From Sipunculus nudus (taxonomy: Eukaryota > Annelida > Sipuncula > Golfingiida > Sipunculidae), in assembly GCA_026874595.1 (NCBI GenBank), contig CM049315.1, forward strand, positions 75,528,401 through 75,592,400: a stretch of 64,000 bases of DNA, written 5' to 3'. This document shows positions 44,701 to 54,835 of the stretch, in pieces. Every line of letters begins with the position of its first letter. Position 1 is the stretch's first letter. Under the pieces are notes generated by a model. It saw nothing but the letters and a program-made list of their open reading frames with translations. It searched no databases and had not been told where the DNA came from. Made by a program: the position numbers and the translations under genes.

Positions 44701-47017
44701 CCTACAGACTACAGAACGCCATCACCTAAGCCATGGAGGGTGCCTTGATTAGTTATGATAATTATTTGTACAATCCATGTAAAATAAAAAAAAATTATAT
44801 TTAACAGTATATCATACATTACTCATTAAATATACTCATTCGGTCCATAACAAAAAAGGATATTAAAATAATAATGGTAAGTGGGAACGCAAAGAAAATG
44901 TACAAGACGTCCAGGAAGGAAATCTAAAATAAAAAGAAAAATATTTGAGGAATCCTCGCAAAGAAGGTGATTTTCCCCAGTATATAAAGCGACGGTGTTT
45001 CAACCCCCCCCCCCCCCCCCCGTATTGATTTCTATTAATGAAGATTTCGGTTAAATTTGTTACTTTACTGGGTAATTTTCTTATATTTCTTACTTAACTG
45101 ACATTTTTATAGCGTATTCCACCCTATATGGTCCATCTCTTTATTATTTACCTAATATTTGAGATAAGCAGGCAAAAAGCCCCGTCGTTAGGTCCGACAG
45201 CCATGGCATAGCAACCGAGGACGCGCTTTCGGATTGGTTTGTATGTCTACTACTGGAGTCTTCAGATGGTGATACCGCTGACGTAACAATGGTTAAGCCA
45301 ATCACGCATGTACTTCAAATTTATCCTGAAACCGATGTGCCATAGCTGTCGGGTCTAACAACGGGGACTTCTTGCCTATCTCAAATATTAAGTAAATAAT
45401 AAAGAGATGGACCATATAGTGCAAAAAACGCTAGGAAAATGTCAGATAAATAATAGTTATAAGGAAATGACCCATAAAAGTATAATATTTAACCGAGATC
45501 TACACCAATAGCATTTCAAGCGCCTGTGTTCGGACAAAGAGGTCATACCACATGTACCATATATGTACAGACACACATTTTAAATAAAACAATGTTAAGG
45601 TTTTGATAAAGGAGTCACTGGTCTGCATAAACAAATATATGAAGACTGAACTGATGCCGCCTGTTTGGATACAAGCCTTTGACTTATTTGTCGATCCGAA
45701 ATTTCTATTCTAGATTTACTAGGTATTGGGGGATTTCTGCATAAAATTGGTCCAATAGAACTAGTCATGTATCACACTTGCAAAATGGCTGCAAAATATC
45801 AAAGGGTGATTAGTCACCAAACTTCTACAAAACAATATATTACGCACTGACGTTAATAATAACCCAGACTGAAACATTTGTATATGGTTAGCATATTGTC
45901 ATAATAGTTAATAGTGACTATATACATATGTTTTTGAGCCGATGTGACCTTTCTTGGTGAAATGACGTAAATTCCATTATTTGAATGTTTCTTCTCAGTC
46001 TACAACTGTGACTCCATTTCTTAAGTGAGTGTTTTTTTTATAATAAAGGTTATTTTAGTTTTTTTACAGATAAGGGAATTTAATATAACCCAATTTATTT
46101 TAGTGAGAACGGTTTGAAGTACAGGCCTACCTATATGCGTAATATTTAAACTGATAACCTTATAGAGAAGTCGGCTTTGGAACTATATAGGCCTCAGTAG
46201 GCCTATGTTTGTTTCATGCTTTATACCGTGCACGCCTATGGTTTTGAGTTAACGGTAATGGATCTGGTTTTATTAACATTTGAAGAAGACTATATCATGG
46301 TATTAATAATTTCAATTTGGCACACGATTCTGTAAATTCAATATTTAATCATTGTTTGTGGTAAGCATGTGATCAAAAATAGGACAATGTTCAAACTACT
46401 GCACTGAAAATGCATATTTTTTCATTCCCTTTCAGTCGCTTACATTTGCAGAAAAAGCGCAACACTTTTAAAACGGTCCAAAAACTATGATATGTATAGA
46501 AGACATAATTTGACGCTTGTATATCACACTTTAAAGAGACATAACACATCTAAGCCAGGCTGCTTACTCAGTGTGCCTGTTCTTTTGTTCGCCAGGGTTT
46601 CAGATTCGCGATATTCGCGAAAGGTAACTCATCGCGAAAATAAAACTACTGTGAATAAGATACCCCTACTTCAAAGTAGAACATTCGTTTGTGCCAAACC
46701 TCATGGGCATCTCTTAACATTACCAGCAAGGAGCTGGCAAGGCAAACCTTTGATATTAGTTATATAAGCAACAATTGTAACAGAACAAAACTAAGTTATC
46801 CGTAAATAAACAGAGTGATATTATGTATAAAATTAGATTTTTTTTCCCGTTATCTGCTTTTATATTGTGAACAAGAATTACCACTGGTTTGATGTTCACA
46901 GGGTCAGGGGCGTAGCCAAGGTGGGGGGGGGGGCGCAGGGGGCCATGCCCCCCCCCCCCCCCGGTCGCATCCAGTACTCGCCGTCCTTTCGGAATTTTAC
47001 ATAATCTAATACAAATA

Positions 47018-47066
<49 letters not shown>

Positions 47067-49494
47067 GCATTAAATCAGGGGCGGATATATGCTATCAGTA
47101 GTGGATTCAGAGGGGGCGCCTTCTTATTATTAATAGGCAAATAGACTTTATTTAAGTTATCTGCAGTTACAATTACTTTCAAATTTATTAGTTGAGTATA
47201 AGGATATTTATGGACAGCTGCAGAACAACTGCAGATCGATCGAGCACCGGGCCCTGGTTGGGGTAGACCGTGAACAATCTTACGGCTCCTCTGGTGATAC
47301 CGATACTCAAATTCGCGATCTGTGTTGAGCTCTTAGGAGTCCTGCGTGCTGTCGAGACCACGGAAACCGGTAAAATGCGAAGTTTTACATAATAATTCAG
47401 CTTATCAGTTATTTCACCACGAGCATTACATTTAAAAGATAATATTTTGATAGTTACAAACGTGATTGCGCTTTTGCGCCATTGACTCGTTTGAAAACGA
47501 TTGAAATTTTATTTCCTAATGTTGAAGAAATAAAAATATTAAATATTGAATCTCTCTACAGTTTGATTACATAACGCAAAGACATAAGGGAAACGTTTTC
47601 AAGAACAGGAAATCATTTTTTGTGAAAATTGTCTCAAAATGTCCATTGTATATTAAAAAATTTCCCAATATGTGAGGGGGAAACCCCCTCCCATACCTTC
47701 CCCATACATGTACCCGTAACTAGCCTTAAATATACCATGGTTTCATAACTGAAAATAAAAATATATATCTTTTCATATACTTCAATATATAAAGTATAGT
47801 AAAAATTATAATAATAATTATAATAATATACATTTATATACTTGTATATATAACCGTTTTCATATTACCCATACATGCATATTAGCGCCCCCCCCCCCCC
47901 CCCCCCGTTTTCGAATTTCTTGATCCGCCACTGATGATGGCCCCCTTCCTCCCTCAATCCTGGCTACGCCCCAGAGGGTCCTTCTAAAATTGTAAAGATT
48001 TGTCCATGCCTATAAATATTTCATATATAAAAATAGTACCGTGAAAATCAATCCTTGCATAACACTGACAGAATGGAAATTGCTATATTTAAGCCTTCTG
48101 AATATGAAGACAGCCACTGTATTTCTATACGGAACATATTTGTCCTTGGGTGCGTTCACTCCGAGCTGTGTCGGGGACAACATGAATCATGGGGTAACGT
48201 TAGGAGCGGTATGTCTCAGATCAAAGAGACTACATTCCCCTCGTCTGTAACAGGGGCTGTACTTTCAATCTATGCTGCATGTGTTTCAAATCAGCAGTGT
48301 GGCTGACAACCGGTGGTGTCAAAGCAATATCTGCTATCATATAGCCAAATACAACGCCTTATGAAGCACGAGTTAGTTACACAGAGTCGGAATACACACA
48401 GCCAACCCGGGTATAGATCTACGAGGCGGGATAATCATTCACAATAGTTCGGCTATACAGCACGTGCATTTCGGATATGTATGGCAGAAAAAAATTCATA
48501 AATCAAGTTTTATATTTTATAGAGGCTAATTCGGATAAAACTCGAATATAACTTTGCGGAGACGGGATAATTAATTGTGAAAGGATGCCAATTTAAACTA
48601 AGCTGTTGCTAAGCTATAAACGTATGACATCTTAAATTTGGAGTGAAATTTGGACTTCCTGGAGTGAATGTTGAACCAGAACGCATGTAACTCGCCTGCA
48701 TTTTCGATTCTCAGTGACACATAAATTAAAAATTACCATTTAATGCAGACTGAATTTCAAAAGTATTTATTTTAGCAATATTTCCTATAGATAGTTAGTA
48801 TTGATAGTAATATTAAGATCTTTCATTTAAATCTCGTAGGGGTCTATAGATGTGATTTGTTTTACTTTTCTCAAAACATATATATAGCTAGCCTCTACTA
48901 GACAGTGGATTTTATGTGTGCATTTTTGAGACTGGAAAAAGTATATTCTGTATTATGCGTTTTTCTTCAATTTATATTTTCTTGTTGCAACATGGTTGTT
49001 TATTGTTGTAAGTCAGTAGGACTGGTTTTGTGTATGTGTTAAACAGCCCCACAGATTAGGCGACGTAGATAAAACATGGGAGAGTTCTTAGTTTTATGGT
49101 TAACGGGGTAACAGCTGAGACTGTGGCAACTGTAATAACAAGCTCCCGGGCTTTCTTTCCTGTAGCTGCACTCCAAGCAGTCCGTGCACCAGCCGTAATG
49201 TATTGATCATTTAGTGCAGGTCTTTTGGCAAACATGCCCGGCCTAGAATTGCCTGCTATATTTTTTGTTCAATCGATTTCTTACTATAAAGAATGAATCA
49301 GAATGGGAAGAAGTTCTAAACCGCTGTATACACGTACAAAAGCCTACCTTCCCGGCCCAAGGTGAATCCGTCGAATGTTGCATGTTGAGTCGTTTCTGTT
49401 GCTGGCGCGTCCCTTTTTCTTGCCCTGCCTGTAAACCCGCAGCGATCACAACCGGCCAAATGATATGTACAATAAGTGCATAAACACAAACCAT
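37019..49494 (-). CDS. PDGF/VEGF-family (PVF-like) secreted growth factor, six exons, 411 residues
   Basis: Complement join 49494-49348, 41618-41144, 39920-39697, 38483-38371, 37908-37783 and 37169-37019, 1236 nt with TGA. All introns are GT-AG and the phases (0,1,0,2,2) match at every junction. Layout: signal peptide (hydrophobic core 4-19); prodomain; very basic stretch about 120-190; cystine knot 225-312; Cys-rich tail with CxCxC at 336-340. Knot cysteines are 225, 250, 256, 262, 263, 269, 310 and 312. Spacings of 25 and 6 before RC, adjacent CC and the final CxC equal those of VEGF-A. N-glycosylation sequons lie at 258, 276, 303 and 306. Known family members are disulphide-linked dimers that activate PDGFR/VEGFR-type receptor tyrosine kinases. 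Exons 2-6 are firm; exon 1 rests on phase and the signal peptide only. Confidence 0.88.
37405..37447. repeat. (TA)n microsatellite in PVF intron 5
   Basis: About 21 TA units. Confidence 0.95.
37479..37662. mobile_element. pogo/Tc1-type MITE, copy 1 (decayed), PVF intron 5
   Basis: The left end TATAGTAAAACCTCACCTGAC is mirrored by AGAGGTTTCACCGTATA at the right end. The copy at 43652-43821 has the same ends in better condition. No coding sequence is present. Confidence 0.6.
37783..37908 (-). CDS. PVF-like exon 5 (residues 320-361, Cys-rich tail)
   Basis: Acceptor ctgtttcag. It encodes LNCPDPFSAEVSSG, then KCACKCHKDKEC and IAAGRKALSL. The CxCxC block resembles the Cys-rich C-terminal regions of VEGF-C-like and invertebrate PVF proteins. 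The donor is CTGAG|gtcagt. Confidence 0.88.
38371..38483 (-). CDS. PVF-like exon 4 (residues 283-319, end of the cystine knot)
   Basis: It encodes VLKYDEKNN to FNFTNHTQCHCQKR. The HTQCHC motif supplies knot cysteines VII and VIII (CxC). The donor is CCTGA|gtgagt, phase 2. Confidence 0.92.
39697..39920 (-). CDS. PVF-like exon 3 (residues 208-282, first half of the cystine knot)
   Basis: After acceptor gatccccag it encodes KCGTPRAVV, FPPCTLVHRC, a DNTS insert and GCCAVDEIC. These correspond to cysteines I-VI of the PDGF/VEGF knot. The donor is TTT|gtaagt. An extra cysteine is present at 234. Confidence 0.93.
40318..40600 (+). repeat. Dispersed repeat E, copy 2, PVF intron 2
   Basis: It matches 15133-15410 in the same orientation (GCAGCAAGTCAGATGA, ATGACCTTTCAACTT, TTCATTAATATGTACGCAGA). 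The minus-strand frame at 40151-40414 overlaps it and is not a gene. Confidence 0.6.
41144..41618 (-). CDS. PVF-like exon 2 (residues 50-207, prodomain and basic stretch)
   Basis: Its acceptor is a strong ttctgtatttacag, and its donor CAGG|gtaaca leaves phase 1. Sequons lie at NLT (50) and NIS (55). Residues 120-190 are almost half Lys/Arg, with KRRR and RKRK clusters that could bind heparan sulphate or be cut by furin-like proteases. The antisense open frame at 41137-41376 is its shadow. Confidence 0.85.
41720..41760. repeat. (CT)n microsatellite
   Basis: About 20 CT units directly left of the hAT-type MITE copy 2. Confidence 0.95.
41771..42153. mobile_element. Non-autonomous hAT-type element (MITE), copy 2, PVF intron 1
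   Basis: It begins TAGTGGTGTGCCGATTAA and ends CCTATCACTA (reverse complement TAGTGATAGG). The body matches copy 1, including CGATTGCATTTTTGCATAAT and GTCCGACGGCAAGTC. The flanks are AT/CT microsatellite, so the 8-bp duplication cannot be recognised. Confidence 0.75.
42154..43650. other. PVF intron 1 segment, nothing recognised
   Basis: A short C-rich run near 42330 is the only feature. Open frames here have no recognisable domain. Confidence 0.5.
43652..43821. mobile_element. pogo/Tc1-type MITE, copy 2, PVF intron 1
   Basis: The 170-bp element begins CAGTAAAACCTCGA and ends GCGAGGTTTTATTG (reverse complement CAATAAAACCTCGC). A TA dinucleotide flanks it on both sides (43650-43651 and 43822-43823). 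CAGT ends and TA target sites are typical of pogo/Tigger-like Tc1-mariner elements. Confidence 0.75.
44560..44795 (+). mobile_element. tRNA-derived SINE, PVF intron 1
   Basis: A canonical B box GGTTCGATCCC (44601) follows a degenerate A box (ATACAGCTGTAACC). The body contains TTTTCTCTGGGTTCTCCGG followed by TTTCCTCCACC, a type of conserved central block found in animal SINE superfamilies. It ends in an A-rich tail after AATCCATGTAAAATAAAA. It cannot fold as a complete tRNA. Confidence 0.72.
45042..45501. mobile_element. 460-bp palindromic foldback element (long-TIR MITE), PVF intron 1
   Basis: The left arm (45042 to about 45220) and right arm (about 45325-45501) are close reverse complements: ATATGGTCCATCTCTTTATT, ATATTTGAGATA.GCA and CCGACAG..ATGGCA on the left pair with their complements on the right. 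The pairing extends more weakly towards the centre near 45271. A run of 18 C (45004-45021) lies just to the left. No coding sequence is present. Confidence 0.85.
46590..46700 (+). repeat. TCGCGAATATCGCGAA-family repeat, copy 3
   Basis: GGGTTTCAGATTCGCGATAT, TCGCGAAAATAAAACTACTG and CTTCAAAGTAGAA relate it to 14495-14700. It is a fragment. Confidence 0.5.
46905..47974. mobile_element. TIR transposon with a second one nested inside, PVF intron 1
   Basis: The outer ends are CAGGGGCGTAGCCAAGG on the left and CCTGGCTACGCCCCAG on the right. The element is flanked by the 5-bp direct repeat AGGGT (46900-46904 and 47975-47979). An inner pair, CAGTAGTGGATTCAG...GGGGGCGC near 47096 and GCGCCCC...GATCCGCCACTG ending near 47932, marks a nested or composite element. 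G/C runs lie directly inside all four ends. No transposase is recognisable in the 1.07 kb. Confidence 0.7.
47980..49347. other. PVF intron 1 segment next to exon 1, nothing recognised
   Basis: No repeat family or conserved coding region is visible. Overlapping plus-strand open frames at 48041-48306 lack known motifs. Confidence 0.5.
49348..49494 (-). CDS. PVF-like exon 1 (residues 1-49, signal peptide)
   Basis: ATG at 49494 starts MVCVYALIVHIIWPVVIAAG, a hydrophobic signal-peptide core. Cleavage is plausible after the following LQA. The exon ends ...SPWAGK in phase 0 at AAG|gtaggc, which fits exon 2. It is 7.7 kb upstream of exon 2, so another first exon cannot be excluded. Confidence 0.6.
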
Positions 49495-50731
49495 AGTGCA
49501 GTGAACCAGGCTCAAGCCAGCTCAGGTTTAGGTGGGATCAAACATTTGCGCACATCTTTCTGAGAGAGAGAGAGAGAGCGTCACATTTTCCACTCAGGGT
49601 TTACTCAGCTAACCCGGTTCCTGGGTCGCACAGAACAGCAATGCTTACACGTGATTAATAATATTGTATAATTTGGCAAAATCCCGGTATTAGCAATCAT
49701 GCTGTACTTTTCAATGCTACTTCCAATCAGTATAGCTGCAGCAGACGCACACACATGGGTAAGCAATAATCTGCAGTCGAGCAAGAACTGAACAGTTCTC
49801 TCCCCCGACTGTTCATATTTGAAGCGTCAGCAGCTAGAACAGCACTTGTGGGAGCGGCACGTGGGCTGATGGCCGGGCTGGTTCGTGTTTAAACCACACA
49901 CAGATTTGATTTGTAGATTTCCATATTTGTATAGTTCACCCTTCACTCTCCGCCATTTGACACTAATTTAATCTCCTCGTATTTAAGACCACTCCTATTG
50001 ACAGATCTTTCTCAGACTGTTACCAGTTTCCTTGTGCTGGTCTAAGCCTCTGACTAGACTCTCACTGACTTAGATCCTGACTTCATAGTCTCAACCATAG
50101 ACAGTATCTGACTGGAACATAACTATAACAGTTGCAAGCTCAATGTCACCCTCAGACCTGAGACAACATCATGAGCCACAAATTTAATTTTTAGCTGTGC
50201 CCGCTTCGACTTAAGGTATAATTTTTTTTCAAATTAAATTTTATTTTTATTTTAAAATTATTTTTAAGAATCATTCCTTATTTATCGTTTTTCCACGATG
50301 TGTAACACTTTAAAGTTTTTTTTTATCATTTGTCTATTTTTGTTCGATCGTTTCATATCTATCCTTTATACTTTTGTATCATTTGTTCTGTTCTCTTTAT
50401 CCACCCCACCCCCCAAAGAAAAAAACACCAGAATTTTGGCTCAGGTGGAAGGGATGCACCTTATTTTATGTGACAAACGCTACTCAATAGAATATATTGT
50501 CCTTCGCCCATCACTGAATAAGCGAAGAAATTAAGAAAACGCACATAACATAAATACATTCCAGACCTCTTGATCACACATTCACAATGACAAACACAAA
50601 CAAGCAAGAAAACACAAGGACAGACAAAAAAGGACTTGCAGACATAGAGGCATAAGTGAAAACTCCGTTGGCGGAGTAAATGCAGTGACATGTTATACAC
50701 GCGACGTGACACCCCCATCATACACCAACAC

Positions 50732-50739
<8 letters not shown>

Positions 50740-50789
<50 letters not shown>
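50740..50789. repeat. (TA)n microsatellite
   Basis: About 25 TA units. Confidence 0.95.
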
Positions 50790-50792
<3 letters not shown>

Positions 50793-51139
50793 GACTTCAA
50801 TGTTTTTGGTATGGTAATCGCTTATAGCTGGTTGACAAGTGTCACTGCTACCTGTCACATATCACATAATATTTGATTGAACTACCGAATACGCAGGCAG
50901 TGAACCATGCGATTTTGGTGACATGTCAATATCAATCCGCACGTACTTAACGATATATACCGACGTACATCACAAAAAAGAACAAGTTTGTGGCTAACAT
51001 ATATCATGGGCAGGGGATAAAGAAATCGGCTGCTCTGGTAAGTTTGTCCATCTGTTCTCTGCATGCCTGTCGAGTTTCCTTTTACATGAAGGATGATTCA
51101 AAAGCCGATACTTGTGTCCACTTCCGATTTCTCTGGTTC

Positions 51140-51330
51140 TTCTCGGTAATTTCCGTTTCTTCTAATTTCTCGCCAACTTTGGTTTTCTTTCCAAACATTT
51201 CGACAATTCCATTTGCTTTTCCGATTTTTCGGTCACTTTCGTTTGATTTTCAAACATCTCGGTCTTTTCCGTTTGTTTTTTTTCCCAATATTTTGGTAAC
51301 TTTCATTTGTTTTTCCAACTTCTGACATTT
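51140..51330. repeat. Degenerate ~35-bp pyrimidine-rich tandem repeat
   Basis: Units with the pattern TTTCGGTNACTTTCRTTTG followed by TTTTCCAAAC recur about five times. The Phe/Ser-rich open frame over it is a by-product. Confidence 0.5.
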
Positions 51331-52139
51331 TTTCAACCGCTTAAATGGGATCCGAGATAGCAGCAGCTATGATACACTTTTGGCACAGTGGTTACCTTAT
51401 GTGATTTCACTACCTGGTTTTGTTTAACATGTAATGGGCGAGTTTTTATTATTTGGATTTCTCTGTTGCATCCTTAAAAAAAAATTTTAGGGAGAAAACA
51501 AAATTAAAAAAATCTAATATTCTTACCGGACAGGTCCTCTGGAAAACAGATATTTTTGTTCAAATGCCGACAAATATAGAATCCTGACAGATTAAATATA
51601 GTTCACTATCGGTATGGTAAATGCCACTCAAACGTTTAAGATATCTCCAGCTAATCCAGTGTTTTAAGGTTTCATCGTATCATCTGCAACAGGTTCTTAT
51701 ACATATTTATAGTTAAAACATTTGATAACAAGTCAAACAAAAATAAAATACACATTTTAAAAAAAGAAACTTCTGATACATATTTCGATCGATCCCTATA
51801 GGGATCAAGCATTCATGTCAGCTGAGCGTCATGACCCATCGGACATTTCATTAATTCTTAATTAATTTTTTAATTGATTTTTTAATTAATTTTTTAATTA
51901 GATTAATTCTCAGAATAATGATATAAAATGAAAGCTCATTTGAAAACATCTCTTGGATGGAAGTATCACTCTGAGAAAAAAAGCCTCCTCCATTCCGTTT
52001 TATTCTTCTCGTAAATTTAGGATCAATGGCTACCCAGACATTATCGGCTTTTAGTCGCGTCGTCTTTGATAGCTAGAGCTTTATACTCTTTATATATTTG
52101 ACACAAGTGGAAAATAACTTGTTGTGTGAGGTCTTGTTT

Positions 52140-52443
52140 ATTTAAGGGTATGCTTCATCCATGTCGTATGTGTGTTTGTGTGTTTGTAGGTTTGATCACA
52201 ACATAACTCACGCAATCATGAACGGAATCCCATGAAATTTCCGGAACGGGCAATTGAAAATCGATTATATTTTTTTTTCTGGATCAGACACATGAACCGG
52301 ATTATTGACAAATGAAAAATCACTTATGCACGCATAATCCTGGGAATATGTCCCGAACAGGTGAATGCAAACACGGTTTTGGAGCATTCTACAATAGGGA
52401 CCTCCCACATGGTGGAGGCAATCCTTAGGAAGCACATTTCCAG
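52140..52443 (+). mobile_element. Helitron-like non-autonomous element, copy with CCAG end
   Basis: The body CACGCAATCATGAACGGAAT and GAGCATTCTACAATAGGGAC matches the copy at 33970. It ends ACATTTCCAG followed by T, with a decayed hairpin (TCCTTAGGA). One base of the CTAG is changed. Confidence 0.6.
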
Positions 52444-53237
52444 TTCTTTTATATTTGTCTACTTTATCTTCTTCCTGGTCATGTCTGTAAGCGATGATTG
52501 GGGCTATAAATGTTCTGCTTCCTATCATCTTGACAAAAAAGGTTGATATAAATTGGCTATATCTCAGATAATAAAAGTACAAATTTATCCTAAAGCGAGG
52601 TTCCTTTCGGAGTCTTTGAAATTCGTCTTGTTGCATCCAACAAAACGTGTTAGATCACGTGACCGGGACACGGCAGACGACCATCACGTGCAGTGCGCAT
52701 GCCTGTAGCTTCATCCTTATATGGCCACGAAATGATTCCTGGTCTACTTGCTAAATGGTCGTCACTTTCAGTCTTAAACATTCATTCGGCCAAAGTATCG
52801 TTTAAAAACACTTTTGTATTACAGTGTGCACGTTAAAGTCTGATAACTGCATGTCTGCCGAATCTGTTGAACCTTTGTTCTATTTTTCTCAATATAACAA
52901 AAGTGTGACCAATTGCCATGTACACATTCTAAAAGCTAAAATGTATTCTTTGCAATGTGGCATACAAAAACTCTAGGATTTCCCAAACTGGATATTTTTT
53001 ATTAACCACCTTTATTGTTTTTATCTATTTATATTAAATCTATATTACTCAGCGATCATTGGTTCAAAACATTCCATTTTCATCATATTAAGTTTTAAAA
53101 ATATGGTCTAAAATATGAATATTTTTACAGACAATAAAAAAGGAATACGCATTTATAGAAATCGGCGTAAGTGCGTTCTGAGATCTCAAAATCAACCTGA
53201 ACAGTGAGCTGAAAACGGGTTCTTTTCTGATATAGTT
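52444..53237. other. Spacer between Helitron-like copies, nothing recognised
   Basis: AT-rich sequence without recognised coding or repeat content. Confidence 0.5.
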
Positions 53238-53575
53238 ACTAGAAATCTGCATTCTAAGGAATGCAAGCTTCTACAATGTGGAGTTGGGGCAGGAGGATCC
53301 CTGTAGTATGGCATGCTCCCAGAAAACGTGTTTGCATTCAAACATTCGGATCATATTATGAAATTCATTCCATGATTAATGACTGTACATTTGTGAACAT
53401 TCCTTTGATGACGTTCCAGAATCCGGATCACGTGCCGAATCCACACTCAAATCTGAATAGTTCTTCATCAGCTCATTCCAGAAATGCCTGTAAATTTCAT
53501 GAGATTCCGTTGATTATTGCGCGTTATATTGTGAACAAACACACTAACACGCGCACTTAAAAACACACATACGGA
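53238..53575 (-). mobile_element. Helitron-like non-autonomous element, intact 3' end
   Basis: On the minus strand the body runs from a TGTTAGTGTGTTTGTTC-type region through TCAACGGAATCTCATGAAAT to the hairpin TGCATTC/GAATGCA, AGATTT and CTAG, followed by T. It faces the copy at 52140-52443. The short open frame 53261-53560 is a by-product. Confidence 0.7.
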
Positions 53576-54457
53576 TTGGGATAATGCATGTAATCCTCGT
53601 GAAGTCAATACGGAAATATGTATATTTTACGGTAAATGTAATGAATGAATCAGAACCTTGTGATAATGATTAACAGACCAGACCGGCCCATGAACCAAGA
53701 CACCACGAGCACAATTTGGAAATATTATTGGAGTGACGTCTGGTGGAGGGTATTGACATTAAAATAGCCACCTACGCACTGATCTTGTCGTTCCTGAAGA
53801 TTAAATGCTCGCTGATATTTGAGGTTGTTTTTTTTGTTTTTAATTAAAATTTCCTAAAAAACCGACGGAAATGAAGACATGTTTTAGTGAAAACTTATGG
53901 GAAAATTCAGCAACTTAAGAGGGTTTTTTTTTCTACGATGTGACAGCGTTACAGAGTGCAGAAAAAGATGTTTTAGTGGGTAAAGCGTTACCATATGTGC
54001 CTGCATATGAGCAGATAACAAGGTCAAGGAGAAAAAATAGTGTCATAGAGCTAGCTCCACCGCAGCTTAATATACTATATGATTCCTAACATATTTTCAG
54101 GGGCGCAATTTCCATCCGCAAACTGCTCATTTGAACGTTTAATGGCAGAGTACCACAATGTCGTGGAAACGTGGATATCCTTTCATTTTGTTATTTTAGT
54201 TATTTCTGAAAATATAAAGTTCATTGATATTTGCGGAACTTAGTGACAATGTGACACATTTTTGTTAATAGCTTTTTACTTATTGCAGTAAGAGCATATA
54301 TTTAATGCAACAATATATTTATTAGCAAAAATGCGCCCATGCATATTTTACCTATCATTTTGGGACATTCTATTTTCCTTTTAAGATTATAAATAATAAC
54401 GAAAATACGTGATCCGGGTTCACTGGAGCAATAGGACAATGCCAGTAACATACACAG
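53576..54457. other. Spacer, nothing recognised
   Basis: No coding or repeat structure could be supported. Confidence 0.5.
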
Positions 54458-54738
54458 ACTAGAAATCTGCATTCTAAGGAATGCATGTCTCAACCATGTG
54501 TAGGTCAGATTGTTTGATGCTCCAAAAACCATGTTTGCATTTACTCATTCTTCCTAAATTCCCAGTTTCCTAGCATAAGTGACTGTATATTTGTGAATAC
54601 ACTTGATGATGTTCCTGTATCCGGATCAAGACCTACGAAATGCCCGGATAATTTCATGAGATTCCGTTCATGATTGCGTGAGTTATGTTTTGAACAAACA
54701 CATACAAACACACACACAGACACGCGAATGGTGATGAA
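54458..54738 (-). mobile_element. Helitron-like non-autonomous element, intact 3' end
   Basis: It is the same family and orientation as 53238-53575, with intact hairpin and CTAG followed by T, and TCATGAACGGAATCTCATGA inside. Confidence 0.7.
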
Positions 54739-54764
54739 AACATACCCTTCTGGCTAAGGCAGCT

Positions 54765-54835
54765 AGAGGGGCTCTTAATTAGTAGAGCGCTTACCTCCAT
54801 TACGGAAAAACAACCCTTCTTTTGATTGAATCAGC
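54765..54835 (+). mobile_element. Possible degraded tRNA-related SINE head
   Basis: CTTAATTAGTAGAGCGCTTA resembles a tRNA A-box region, and TTGATTGAATCA lies where a B box would be, but it deviates from GGTTCGANNCC. No body or tail could be delimited. Confidence 0.3.

Larger units (their letters stand above)
49495..52139. other. Upstream flank of the PVF-like gene, no gene recognised
   Basis: It holds a short GA run (49563-49578), a TA microsatellite (50740-50789) and a degenerate pyrimidine-rich minisatellite (51140-51330). A regulatory region for the PVF-like gene would be expected just above 49494, but no core element could be assigned. Confidence 0.5.
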
